A stretch of 55,540 bases of DNA from Colimorpha sp045591485. GTDB lineage: Bacteria > Bacteroidota > Bacteroidia > Bacteroidales > P3. The stretch covers positions 1 to 55,540 of the forward strand of contig JAZNSV010000044.1 of the NCBI GenBank assembly GCA_045591485.1, given 5' to 3'. Made by a program: the position numbers and the translations under genes. The notes beneath the pieces were generated by a model. It ran no database searches, was not told the DNA's origin, and worked only from the letters and a program-made list of their open reading frames with translations. Below are positions 17,514 through 25,273 of the stretch, piece after piece; position 1 is the first letter of the stretch, and every line of letters begins with the position of its first letter.

Positions 17514-18134
17514 CTATTCGGCATTGATGTCGAATACGATGCTGATGCTGTGGCTCTCTGCATTTCTGGGATAAAGTTCTTCTGTCATGACGGGGAGGAC
17601 GACCAAGAAGCGATGGCCCGCGTGAATGGTGAAGGACTGAGCATCGTAGGGGTCGTAGAACATATTGTCGCGGATGGAATAGAGGGTGCTTGAATGTGTT
17701 AATGCGTTAGTGTGTGAATGTGTTAATGCGTTAGTGTCCAGAATGCGGAACTCCACCATATCGTCGCTGCCGATGGTGTTATTGTATATAAATTCGGGCT
17801 TTCCGCCGGTATATGATAAGCCGCCACGTTGCAGGGTTATGCTTTTGCCTGCAGGGGCGGTGCCTTCAAGCATGATGAATGTGTTCTTCACGGGTTTTCC
17901 GTATTCCCCGATGAGGTTTTCCGATTCCACTCGGTCGACCTTCACGGTGCCGCGATTGCTTGATGCCGTCAGCTGCATGGTGCTGTCGTGGTCGGCGGCG
18001 AAGCTGACCGTGTAGTCGATGGTGTATTCCATTTTGCCGTCATTGTCCCAGTCGGGAGTGTTTTTCGGGTTCTGGCTGCAGCTGGCCAGCGCCATCAGTG
18101 TGGCAAATGCTATGAATATGACCTTGTTACTCAT
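17514..18134 (-). CDS. Lipoprotein of unknown function with in-frame repeat insertion
   Basis: A 206-residue protein with a lipoprotein signal (FIAFATLMALASC) followed by an all-beta-looking body. I do not recognise the family. The segment NALTHSHTNALTHS (about residues 133-146) is the translation of a dispersed octamer-type repeat also found in the helicase gene, so part of this protein is repeat-derived. The ATG at 18134 suits both the signal peptide and the -7 promoter box at 18161-18168. It is 23 bp upstream of the DUF3089 lipoprotein and likely in the same operon. Envelope location is inferred. Confidence 0.6.
   Translation of the reverse strand: MSNKVIFIAFATLMALASCSQNPKNTPDWDNDGKMEYTIDYTVSFAADHDSTMQLTASSNRGTVKVDRVESENLIGEYGKPVKNTFIMLEGTAPAGKSITLQRGGLSYTGGKPEFIYNNTIGSDDMVEFRILDTNALTHSHTNALTHSSTLYSIRDNMFYDPYDAQSFTIHAGHRFLVVLPVMTEELYPRNAESHSISIVFDINAE
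17692..17737. repeat. GAATGTGTTAATGCGTTAG tandem repeat inside a lipoprotein gene
   Basis: Two copies of a unit of about 23 bp containing GAATGTGTTAATGCG, translated in frame as NALTHSHTNALTHS. Related to 8306-8342. Confidence 0.8.
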
Positions 18135-18160
18135 ACAACAGTCCGTTACTAATGATGCTG

Positions 18161-18168
18161 CAAAGATA
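18161..18168 (-). promoter_or_regulatory. -7 promoter box of the two-lipoprotein operon
   Basis: The minus strand reads TATCTTTG, about 27 bases before the start codon at 18134. A TTG element 23 bp upstream is only a weak -33 candidate. Confidence 0.5.
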
Positions 18169-18249
18169 CGAAATAATCTTCTGTTTTGTTGCAACAAAAA
18201 CAATAATTAGTGGGAAAGTGCGTTTCTTTCGGTAAGAATTGATTTGATT

Positions 18250-19302
18250 ATGAAACGGATACTTATGATGACAATGTTTGCGGCTCTCCTTTGCGGCTGT
18301 GGAAACGGACAGAATAAAAGTGCGGTGAATACCGTTATGGTGAACGAGTTTGCCGAGATTATGCGCCGGAACGACGTGCGCCTCATTGACGTGCGCACAC
18401 CCAATGAATTTGCCGAAGGACACCTCTTCGGAGCGGAGAATATCGACGTGAAGGACTCGCTCTTTGCGGAGCGCATCAAAGGCATCGAAGGCGAGGTGGC
18501 CGTATATTGCCGTGGCGGACGTCGCAGCCTCAAGGCAGCGGAGATGTTAGCAAAGCAGTGCGGCAAGGTCTACAACCTCGACGGCGGCATTCTCGCCTGG
18601 CAAAAGGCCGGCAAGCCCACGACTACCGTGGAGACCGACGTCTTCGTCACCCACATGGATTACGGCCTTGTCAGAATCCACGCCCTGCTGCATGCCAGCA
18701 TCTGCATCGAGCACGACGGACGGGTGATATATGTCGACCCCGTCACACAACTGCGCGGCCGCACAGTGGACTACAGCACGATGCCCAAGGCCGACATCAT
18801 CCTTGTCACCCATGAGCATCCCGACCACTACGACACCGCCGCCCTCCGTCAGCTCACCACTGACAAGACACAACTCATCATGAATCCGCGCTGCGTGGAA
18901 CTCTACGGCAGCGGCCAGGCCATGAAGAATGGCGACAAACAGCCGTTGGCCGGCGGCGGCGCCCTTGTGGCCGTGCCGGCCTACAACACCACCTCCGAGC
19001 ACCTGCAGTTCCACCCCAAGGGGCGCGACAACGGCTATATCCTCATCCTTGACGGCCTGTACATATACATCGCCGGTGACACCGAGGACATTCCCGAGAT
19101 GGCCGACCTCAAGGAGATCGGCATCGACATCGCCTTCCTGCCCTGCAACCAACCCTTCACCATGACCCCGGACCAGCTCGTGCATGCCGCCAAGATGGTG
19201 AATCCCAAGGTACTTTTCCCCTACCATTACGGCGAGACCGACGTCAGCGGCATCCCCGTCCAACTGCCCGGCACCGACGTCCGCATACGCCATTACGAGT
19301 AG
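18250..19302 (+). CDS. Rhodanese-metallo-beta-lactamase fold fusion lipoprotein
   Basis: A 350-residue protein. A lipoprotein signal (MMTMFAALLCGC) leads into a rhodanese domain (about 25-125) with the active-site Cys in VYCRGGRRS and the usual DVRTPNEFAEGH. It continues with a UlaG/YtnP-like metallo-beta-lactamase domain (about 130-350) with THEHPDHYD and IAGDTEDIPEM. It would combine sulfur transfer with a metal-dependent hydrolase at the periplasmic face or surface. The substrate is unknown. The ATG at 18250 is used, since the earlier in-frame start is TTG. The stop at 19302 is 5 bases before the Dus gene, so they are probably co-transcribed. Confidence 0.8.
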   Translation: MKRILMMTMFAALLCGCGNGQNKSAVNTVMVNEFAEIMRRNDVRLIDVRTPNEFAEGHLFGAENIDVKDSLFAERIKGIEGEVAVYCRGGRRSLKAAEMLAKQCGKVYNLDGGILAWQKAGKPTTTVETDVFVTHMDYGLVRIHALLHASICIEHDGRVIYVDPVTQLRGRTVDYSTMPKADIILVTHEHPDHYDTAALRQLTTDKTQLIMNPRCVELYGSGQAMKNGDKQPLAGGGALVAVPAYNTTSEHLQFHPKGRDNGYILILDGLYIYIAGDTEDIPEMADLKEIGIDIAFLPCNQPFTMTPDQLVHAAKMVNPKVLFPYHYGETDVSGIPVQLPGTDVRIRHYE

Positions 19303-19307
19303 GAACC

Positions 19308-20258
19308 ATGTATATCGCTTTTGCCCCACTGCAAGGCTACACCGACGCCGTCTACCGACAGGCGCACCACGAGTGCGTCGGCGGGGTGGACGAGTACTAT
19401 ACGCCCTTCGTCAGAATAGAGCATGGCGAGGTGAGAAAGAAAGACCTGCGCGACACCGACCCCGGGCGCAACGCCGGGGTGCCGACGGTGCCGCAGGTGA
19501 TTGCGCGGGATACGGAAGAGTTTGCACGGCTGTGCGACGCGCTGCAGGGGCAGGGATGGCGGCGCATAGACCTCAATATGGGGTGCCCATTTCCGATGCA
19601 GGTGCGTGCGGGTCGTGGAAGCGGACTGCTGCAGCATCCAGACAAGATAGAAGAAATACAAAGAGAGATGCTGCGGAGGAAGGAGGTGGTCTTCTCGGTG
19701 AAGATGCGCACCGGGTGGGAAAGTGTCGACGAAGGGCTTTCATGCATGAATATCATCAACGCTATGCCGCTGGTGCACGTCACGCTGCATCCGAGGCTGG
19801 GACGGCAGCAGTACAAAGGAATACCGGACATGGAGGCGTTCCGGCGCTTCTGCGAGGCGTGCCGACACCCCATGGTGTACAACGGCGACATCGTGCAAGA
19901 GGAAAATGGGAAGTGGAAAGTAGGAAGTGGGGCTGATGCGGTTGATTTATCCCAAACAAAAGGGGTGATGATTGGGCGGGGACTGCTGGCACGGCCATGG
20001 ATAACGGCATGTGCAGGCGGGACGCCTGCGTACCAGGAAGAGGCAGGCGGGACGCCTGCGTACCAAGTGCTGCGTTCAATGCACGAAAGAATCTACCGCC
20101 ACGCAGTGGAAACCCTCTGCGGCGACAGCCAAGTGCTTTCACGGCTGCATGCCTTCTGGGAATACATGGATATACCGCACAAGCAGAAGAAAGCCATAAT
20201 GAAAGCCACCACCCTGACCTGTTACCGTGAAGCGGTGGCAGTGGTCTTCAAGAGATAA
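19308..20258 (+). CDS. dus: tRNA-dihydrouridine synthase with repeat-encoded insertions
   Basis: A 316-residue TIM-barrel flavoenzyme that reduces uridines in the tRNA D-loop. It begins MYIAFAPLQGYTD, has the catalytic Cys in LNMGCPFPMQ, a phosphate-binding part near VYNGDIV, and the conserved VMIGRGLLARPW. Two insertions are repeat-derived: GKWKVGSG (about 203-210, a GTGGAAA heptamer array) and AGGTPAYQ twice (about 236-253, two family A palindromes). They sit after core motifs, on loops, so the enzyme may still work. The subtype (DusA, B or C) is not assigned. It lies between the rhodanese fusion gene and the convergent deaminase. Confidence 0.85.
   Translation: MYIAFAPLQGYTDAVYRQAHHECVGGVDEYYTPFVRIEHGEVRKKDLRDTDPGRNAGVPTVPQVIARDTEEFARLCDALQGQGWRRIDLNMGCPFPMQVRAGRGSGLLQHPDKIEEIQREMLRRKEVVFSVKMRTGWESVDEGLSCMNIINAMPLVHVTLHPRLGRQQYKGIPDMEAFRRFCEACRHPMVYNGDIVQEENGKWKVGSGADAVDLSQTKGVMIGRGLLARPWITACAGGTPAYQEEAGGTPAYQVLRSMHERIYRHAVETLCGDSQVLSRLHAFWEYMDIPHKQKKAIMKATTLTCYREAVAVVFKR
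19909..19939. repeat. GTGGAAA-type heptamer array inside dus
   Basis: Short run of GGAAGTG/GGAAAGT units, the same motif as the longer array in mnmA at 21475-21535. Confidence 0.65.
20011..20064. repeat. Two family A palindromes inside dus
   Basis: GCAGGCGGGACGCCTGC occurs at 20013-20029 and 20043-20059, each followed by GTACCA. These are the reverse complement of the copies at 5292 and 8550. They are translated as AGGTPAYQ twice. Confidence 0.9.
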
Positions 20259-20264
20259 AACCAT

Positions 20265-20735
20265 TCAGTAGTTCACCCTGTCGGTCTTCTTCTCCCACAG
20301 GTGGAAGCTCTCCTGCGCTTCCTCGCGCAGCAGTGGGCGGATGGGGAGGCGGCGCGCTTCGAGGGGGCGCGCCAGCTCTTCGTAGATGAAGTCGTCGGCG
20401 AAGCCGATGGCCGCCGCGTCCTTGCGGTTGTTGCCGTAGAAAATCTGCTTGATGCCGGCCCAATAGATGGCACCGAGGCACATGGGGCAGGGTTCGCAGG
20501 AGGTGTAGATGGTGCAGCCGGAGAGGTGGAAGGTGCCGAGCCGGCGGCAGGCTTCGCGGATGGCGCTGACCTCGGCGTGGGCCGTGGGGTCGTTCAGTAT
20601 GGTGACGCTGTTGGAGCCTTCGGCGATGATGACGCCGTCTTTGACGATGACGGCGCCGAAGGGGCCGCCGCCGCGCCGCACGCTCTCGTCGGCCAGCGCG
20701 ATGGCCCGGCGCATGAATGTTTTGTCTTGTTCCAT
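20265..20735 (-). CDS. Nucleoside/guanine deaminase (cytidine deaminase superfamily)
   Basis: A 156-residue zinc deaminase. The zinc motif is HAEVSA (His and catalytic Glu, about 53-58) with TSCEPCPMCLGA (two Cys, about 83-94). The pattern GGGPFGAVIVKDG near the start and the C-terminal IGFADDFIYEELARP match guanine deaminases of the GuaD type rather than TadA. Family function: deamination of guanine to xanthine. A related nucleobase is possible. The ATG at 20735 was preferred over an upstream frame extension that would translate the promoter region, where a -7 box is seen at 20837-20844. It is convergent with dus. Confidence 0.82.
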   Translation of the reverse strand: MEQDKTFMRRAIALADESVRRGGGPFGAVIVKDGVIIAEGSNSVTILNDPTAHAEVSAIREACRRLGTFHLSGCTIYTSCEPCPMCLGAIYWAGIKQIFYGNNRKDAAAIGFADDFIYEELARPLEARRLPIRPLLREEAQESFHLWEKKTDRVNY

Positions 20736-20836
20736 TTTTGCTCCTTTTGATGTGTGGCAGACCACCGTCGTGGGGTGTGCCGACAGGCTGATAATGAGGT
20801 ACTTCTTAGTTGTTCTACCGACGTGGTATATGTCGG

Positions 20837-20844
20837 CAAAGATA
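20837..20844 (-). promoter_or_regulatory. -7 promoter box of the deaminase gene
   Basis: The minus strand reads TATCTTTG about 100 bases upstream of the start codon. No clear -33 element. Confidence 0.4.
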
Positions 20845-20904
20845 CGAAATGTTTCCGTATTTCCGGGTGCTTTTTCCAATGCGCTGATATTCAGGTTTTC
20901 TATT

Positions 20905-21023
20905 GCACCTCTTCTGCCGTTGTACGATACATGTACGATATATGTACGATACTTGTACGATTAGCAATCGTACAAGTATCGTACATATATCGTACATGTA
21001 TCGTACAACGGCAGAAGGGGTGC
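20905..21023. repeat. Large hairpin with 11-bp tandem-repeat arms (different unit)
   Basis: A nearly perfect inverted repeat with 58-bp arms and a 3-base loop (20963-20965). The inner arm is an 11-bp array of the form TGTACGATAC/ATGTACGATAT. The outer ends are GCACC(C/T)CTTCTGCCGT. It has the same plan and unit length as 44-155 and 39539-39650 but a different unit. It lies between the divergent deaminase and mnmA genes. Confidence 0.92.
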
Positions 21024-21092
21024 TGTGCCGGAGCAATATATTTTTATGGCGGCGGGCAATAAATCGGGCGGGTGCGCGTTAAGAAGGATACT

Positions 21093-22334
21093 ATGAATGT
21101 TGCAGCATTGGTATCTGGAGGAGTTGACAGCTCGGTGGCGGTGCACCTGCTTAAGGAGCAGGGTATTACGCCCGACATCTATTATATCCGCATCGGGATG
21201 GAGCAGGAGGACGGTTTCATAGACTGTCCGGCCGAAGAGGACATCGAAATCACGCAGTGGATAGCGCATCACTATGGCTGCCGTTTCGAGGAGGTGAACC
21301 TGCACCGCGAGTATTGGGACAACGTGGTGAGCTACACTATCGAGAGTGTGCGGCGGGGACTGACGCCGAATCCGGACGTGATGTGCAACCGGCTGATCAA
21401 GTTCGGCGCTTTTGTGGAGAAGAGGGGCAAGGACTATGACCGCGTTGCGACGGGGCACTATGCCCGCACTGTGCAAGTGGAAAGTGGAAAGTGGAAAGTG
21501 GGAAGTGGAAAGTGGAAAGTGGAAAGCGGAAAGTCGGCTGACGCGTCAAATACTAACGCAATCAAGCAATCAAGCAATGAAACAATGACCGACGTGCTAC
21601 CCACTACCCACTACCCGCTACCCACTAAAAAGCAATCAAGCAATCCAGCAATCAGCAATCGCTCTGTTTTCCTGGCCACGGCGAAGGACCCGGTGAAGGA
21701 TCAGACCGATTTTCTGTCGCAGCTGGAATACGGCCAGATAGAGCGTCTGATGTTTCCGATAGGACACCTGATGAAGAGCGAGGTGAGGGCGATAGCGTCG
21801 TCGGCCCACCTGCCGAGTGCGGACCGCAAGGACTCGCAGGGTATCTGCTTTCTGGGCAAGATTAACTACAACGATTTTCTGCGGCGCTACCTGGGCGAGC
21901 GCGAGGGGGAGATAGTGGAGCTGGAGACGGGCCGCGTGCTGGGGAAGCACCGGGGCTACTGGTTCCATACGATAGGGCAGCGCAAGGGCCTCTACCTCAG
22001 CGGCGGACCGTGGTTTGTGGTGCGCAAGGACATAGAGGAGAACGTGCTCTACGTCAGCCAGGGCTACGATCCTGCGGCGGCTCACGGCAAAGAGATCTCG
22101 CTTATGGGATTCCGCTACCTGAGCGCTCCGATATGGGGCGAGCGACCGGACACAGAGGTGCGGTTCAAGATAAGGCACACGCCCGAGTTCCACCCCGGAC
22201 GGCTGCACCCGACCGACGACGGCCTGATGCGCATCAGCAGCAAAGAGCCGATACAGGGCATCGCCGCAGGCCAGTATGCCACCATCTACGACAAAGAAGC
22301 GCATCTGGTGGTGGCCACGGGGATGATTGTTTGA
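21093..22334 (+). CDS. mnmA: tRNA-specific 2-thiouridylase MnmA with a repeat-derived insertion
   Basis: A 413-residue enzyme that thiolates the wobble uridine of certain tRNAs using ATP and a sulfur relay. The PP-loop SGGVDSS is at about 7-13. The two catalytic Cys are in NPDVMCN (about 96) and SQGICFLG (about 253). The C-terminal beta-barrel parts are present. Residues about 128-190 (nt 21475-21662) are an in-frame insert made wholly of tandem repeats: GTGGAAA heptamers, CAATCAAG octamers and CTACCCA heptamers. It lies between the first Cys domain and the ATAKDPVKDQTDFL motif. The ATG at 21093 was chosen over a GTG at 21072 by homology. The stop codon lies inside another octamer array. Confidence 0.9.
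   Translation: MNVAALVSGGVDSSVAVHLLKEQGITPDIYYIRIGMEQEDGFIDCPAEEDIEITQWIAHHYGCRFEEVNLHREYWDNVVSYTIESVRRGLTPNPDVMCNRLIKFGAFVEKRGKDYDRVATGHYARTVQVESGKWKVGSGKWKVESGKSADASNTNAIKQSSNETMTDVLPTTHYPLPTKKQSSNPAISNRSVFLATAKDPVKDQTDFLSQLEYGQIERLMFPIGHLMKSEVRAIASSAHLPSADRKDSQGICFLGKINYNDFLRRYLGEREGEIVELETGRVLGKHRGYWFHTIGQRKGLYLSGGPWFVVRKDIEENVLYVSQGYDPAAAHGKEISLMGFRYLSAPIWGERPDTEVRFKIRHTPEFHPGRLHPTDDGLMRISSKEPIQGIAAGQYATIYDKEAHLVVATGMIV
21475..21662. repeat. Composite tandem-repeat insertion inside mnmA
   Basis: Three consecutive arrays: GTGGAAA-type heptamers (21475-21535), CAATCAAG-type octamers (21559-21590 and again 21629-21660), and CTACCCA-type heptamers (21598-21627). The octamer runs flank the CTACCCA run. 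All remain in frame with no stop. Confidence 0.9.
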
Positions 22335-22377
22335 TTGTTTGAATGTTTGAATGCTTGAATGTTTGAATGCGTGAATG
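22325..22377. repeat. TGTTTGAA octamer array over the mnmA stop codon
   Basis: About six units of TTGAATGT/TTGATTGT. The mnmA stop TGA (22332-22334) and an ATG of the next gene (22375) are both made from array units. Confidence 0.85.
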
Positions 22378-22386
22378 AAGATAAGT

Positions 22387-23862
22387 ATGAAACGACATAT
22401 ACAATGGGTTTTTGTGATGGCGCTGATGGCCGCGGGGCAGTGGTCGGCGGCCAATGGGCAGGTGGCGGCGGTGTCGCCGCTGGACTATGGTCTGCGCGAG
22501 GCCACGACGGGCATCGGACGCTATTATGCCCTCTACAACGCCCACAGCGAGGCGCGGGACCGGGGCTTGACGGTGAGCTACGCCGGCATCGATAGCATAG
22601 ACATCGAGCTGCCGCCGGCCTGGCGGGCGCTGCCCCTGGCGGCGCAGACCGATTTTGGCGGGCTGGTGCTCACGGTGACCAACCGCTACCGCCATGGTGC
22701 CCTCTTCAGCATGACTAACCAAGGGCGCGAGGTGCAGATGGACAAGGCGATGGTCGACGGGCTGGATTTCGGCTCGGTGCCCGAGTTGGCCGAAGGCTGC
22801 CACCTGCTGGTGCTGAGCGACAAGACCCCGTGGACCGAGCGCCAGGGCTATGGCTACAAGGCCTACCGCAAGGATGTGATCGTGGTGGTCGACGGACGCG
22901 GACAGAACAGTCCGGTGGCCCCTTGGGGCACCGAGGCCACCGACCTCAAGGCCACGGTATACGATGTAGACACGACGCAGAAGGTGTTTCGCAACCTGAC
23001 AATGCACCGCACCAAGGAGAGCACCTACAAGACATACTGCCTCAGCGTCAGCGGACAGCTCAACGTGCTGATAGACCATGTATACGTGACCACACCCAAG
23101 AGCAAGATGATTGCCGACGGCGTGTTCAGCATCGCCAACAGCGCCTTTGTCCACTTTGCCGACGACACGGTGCACGGCACCTACAGCGGCTATGGCAGCT
23201 CGCGCGACTACGGCTACGCCTTCTCGCTCAACAACCTCTACGCCACCCGCTTCGACCGCACCGAGGCCAGCGGCAACTGGGGTGTTTTCGGCACCAACAA
23301 CCTGAACGACACACGGCTGGAAGACTGCAGCATAGACCGCTTCGACATACACTGCTACGGGCGCGACGCCTACCTGAAGCGCTGCACGCTGAAGGGACGG
23401 CAGACCACGGTTACCTCGTTCTACGGCACCGTGGTGCTCGACTCGTGCCGGATGACGGACTATACGCCGGTGGCGGTGCGTGCCAGCTACAACGCCTATC
23501 CGCCCTTCGACGCGGTGATACTCGACTGCACCTTCGAGCTGACGAGGCGTCAGCATGCGCTGGTCTGCGTCAACCTGGAGGACACGGCGACGAATCCGCG
23601 CCAGGAGCTGACAGAGAAATGCTGGCCCAACCTGACGGTGGAGCGGCTGACGGTGGTGGCGCCGTGGACGGTGCGCCGCCTCGATGTGTTCAAGCCCAAC
23701 GGCAACGAGCGCTGTCTGGACCGCGAATACGGCCACCTGGAGCAGGTTAGCATCAAGGGGCTGCGGACTGTGCGGCCCGGCGGACGCGAGGTGAAACTGC
23801 CCGTGCGCCTTTCGCCGAAGCCATTCAAAACGAAAAAAGAACTGAAATACACGATAGACTGA
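22387..23862 (+). CDS. Secreted right-handed beta-helix-like protein
   Basis: About 491 residues. A signal peptide (WVFVMALMAAGQWSAANG) precedes a long repetitive beta-rich body. Regular turns with Asn/Asp (FRNLTMHRTKES, LIDHVYVTTPKS, RLEDCSIDRFDI, YLKRCTLKGRQT) look like the coils of a pectate-lyase-type parallel beta-helix. No specific catalytic motif is recognisable and no T9SS sorting domain is visible, so a periplasmic or surface carbohydrate-active role is only a guess. The ATG at 22387 was chosen because the earlier one at 22375 lies in the repeat array. The stop overlaps the rsmE start (TGATG). Confidence 0.68.
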   Translation: MKRHIQWVFVMALMAAGQWSAANGQVAAVSPLDYGLREATTGIGRYYALYNAHSEARDRGLTVSYAGIDSIDIELPPAWRALPLAAQTDFGGLVLTVTNRYRHGALFSMTNQGREVQMDKAMVDGLDFGSVPELAEGCHLLVLSDKTPWTERQGYGYKAYRKDVIVVVDGRGQNSPVAPWGTEATDLKATVYDVDTTQKVFRNLTMHRTKESTYKTYCLSVSGQLNVLIDHVYVTTPKSKMIADGVFSIANSAFVHFADDTVHGTYSGYGSSRDYGYAFSLNNLYATRFDRTEASGNWGVFGTNNLNDTRLEDCSIDRFDIHCYGRDAYLKRCTLKGRQTTVTSFYGTVVLDSCRMTDYTPVAVRASYNAYPPFDAVILDCTFELTRRQHALVCVNLEDTATNPRQELTEKCWPNLTVERLTVVAPWTVRRLDVFKPNGNERCLDREYGHLEQVSIKGLRTVRPGGREVKLPVRLSPKPFKTKKELKYTID

Positions 23863-24605
23863 TGCAACTCTTCTACTGTAAAGACATAGCCCCCGGGGCG
23901 TTGGCCACACTTGACGCCGAAGAGAGCCGCCATGCGGTGCGCGTGCTGCGCAAGCGTGCGGGCGACGAGGTCGACGTCACCGACGGACGCGGCGGACTGT
24001 ACCGCTGCACGGTGGTCGAGGCCGACGAACGCGGTTGCTGTGTAGAGACGCTGCGTACCGCGTCTGGTAACTATAACGAAGAAATGCAGACGCGGCATGC
24101 CGCGTCTCTACAGTTGGCGGTGGCTCCGACCAAGAATCCGGCGCGCATGGAGTGGCTGGTGGAGAAGGCCGTAGAGGTCGGGGTGGGGGAGATTACCCTT
24201 TTGCAGTGTGACCACTCGGAGCGCAGCTTCCTGAAGACCGACCGCCTGGAGCGCGTGGCGCTGAGCGCCATGAAGCAGAGTCTGCACCTCTGGCTGCCGG
24301 CGATAAACCCCGCGGTGCCGCTGCGCGAATGGCTTTCCGGGTACGACTTCCGGCCATCGGCACAAAAACTGATAGCCCACTGCGAGGCCGACAAGCCGCG
24401 CACTCCGATAGCCGATGCGCTTGTGGCCGGACGCGACGCCGTGGTGCTCATAGGTCCCGAAGGCGACTTTTCGGAAGACGAGATTGCCCTTGCCCTCGAA
24501 GCCGGATTCCAGCCTGTGAGCCTCGGACCAAGCCGGCTGCGCACCGAGACGGCCGCCGTGTATGCAGCCTGCGCTTTCAGCCTGATAAACGATTGTAGAC
24601 GATGA
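23862..24605 (+). CDS. rsmE: 16S rRNA m3U1498 methyltransferase RsmE with repeat insertion
   Basis: A 247-residue SPOUT-class methyltransferase that methylates N3 of U1498 in 16S rRNA. An N-terminal PUA-like domain (ESRHAVRVLRKRAGDEVDVTDG) is followed by the knotted SAM-binding domain with LIGPEGDFSEDEI and LGPSRLRTETAA. Residues about 64-84 include MQTRHAASLQ, the translation of a dispersed palindrome also present at 55191-55220, placed at the junction of the two domains. It overlaps the preceding gene at TGATG and the next at ATGA, so it belongs to a tightly packed operon. Confidence 0.92.
   Translation: MQLFYCKDIAPGALATLDAEESRHAVRVLRKRAGDEVDVTDGRGGLYRCTVVEADERGCCVETLRTASGNYNEEMQTRHAASLQLAVAPTKNPARMEWLVEKAVEVGVGEITLLQCDHSERSFLKTDRLERVALSAMKQSLHLWLPAINPAVPLREWLSGYDFRPSAQKLIAHCEADKPRTPIADALVAGRDAVVLIGPEGDFSEDEIALALEAGFQPVSLGPSRLRTETAAVYAACAFSLINDCRR
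24041..24113. repeat. Dispersed palindrome, family B, inside rsmE
   Basis: GCAGACGCGGCATGCCGCGTC with flanking TCTCTACA is at 24086-24113. A matching left arm TGTAGAGACG lies at 24041-24050. The core differs by one base from 55191-55220. Confidence 0.85.
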
Positions 24606-25252
24606 AGAAATACCTGCTCATATTATTGCTTTCCGCCTTCGGCATTCCGCTCGTGGCTCAGCCGCAGCTGGCGTTGCTGCGCTATGGCGGCGGTGGCGAC
24701 TGGTATGCCAATCCGACGTCGCTCACCAATCTCATTGCTTTCTGCAACCAGGACCAGCAGATGGGGCTCAACCCGCAGTACGCCACCGTCGATGTGGGCA
24801 GCGCCGAGATATTCAACTATCCGATGCTGCACATGACCGGCCACGGCAACGTGGTGTTCAGCGACCACGATGCGCAGAACCTGCGCCAGTATCTGATTGG
24901 CGGCGGTTTCCTGCATATAGACGACAACTATGGGTTGCGCGAGTTTGTGGAGCCGCAGATGAAGAAGGTGTTTCCCGAACTGGAGTGGGTGGAGCTGCCG
25001 TTCAGCCACCCCATCTATCACCAGAAATACGACTTTGCCAACGGTCTGCCCAAGATACACGAACACGACAACAAGCCGCCCAAGGGCTTCGGCCTCATCT
25101 ACGAGGGGAGGCTGGTGTGCTTCTTCACGTGGGAGTGCGACCTCGGCGACGGATGGGAAGACCCCGATGTGCACAACGACAGCCAGGCCACACGCCAGAA
25201 GGCGCTGCGCATGGGGTCGAACATAGTAAGATACGTATTTACAGAACAATAA
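24602..25252 (+). CDS. DUF4159 family exported protein
   Basis: A 216-residue protein with a signal peptide (LLILLLSAFGIPLVAQP) followed by a DUF4159-like domain: LALLRYGGGGDWYANPTSLTNLIAFC near the start, then MLHMTGHGNVVFSD, GGFLHIDDNYGLREFV and a C-terminal YVFTEQ. The fold resembles a glutamine-amidotransferase-like Rossmann domain. Function unknown. It overlaps rsmE by 4 bp and is followed at 21 bp by a T9SS cargo gene. Confidence 0.8.
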   Translation: MKKYLLILLLSAFGIPLVAQPQLALLRYGGGGDWYANPTSLTNLIAFCNQDQQMGLNPQYATVDVGSAEIFNYPMLHMTGHGNVVFSDHDAQNLRQYLIGGGFLHIDDNYGLREFVEPQMKKVFPELEWVELPFSHPIYHQKYDFANGLPKIHEHDNKPPKGFGLIYEGRLVCFFTWECDLGDGWEDPDVHNDSQATRQKALRMGSNIVRYVFTEQ

Positions 25253-25273
25253 AACCAATAAATAGACATTATT

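Noticed and set aside
21475..21662. Possible CRISPR array
   Set aside because: Units are 7-8 bp with no spacers and lie in frame inside mnmA. The other arrays in the window likewise lack repeat-spacer structure and no cas gene is present.
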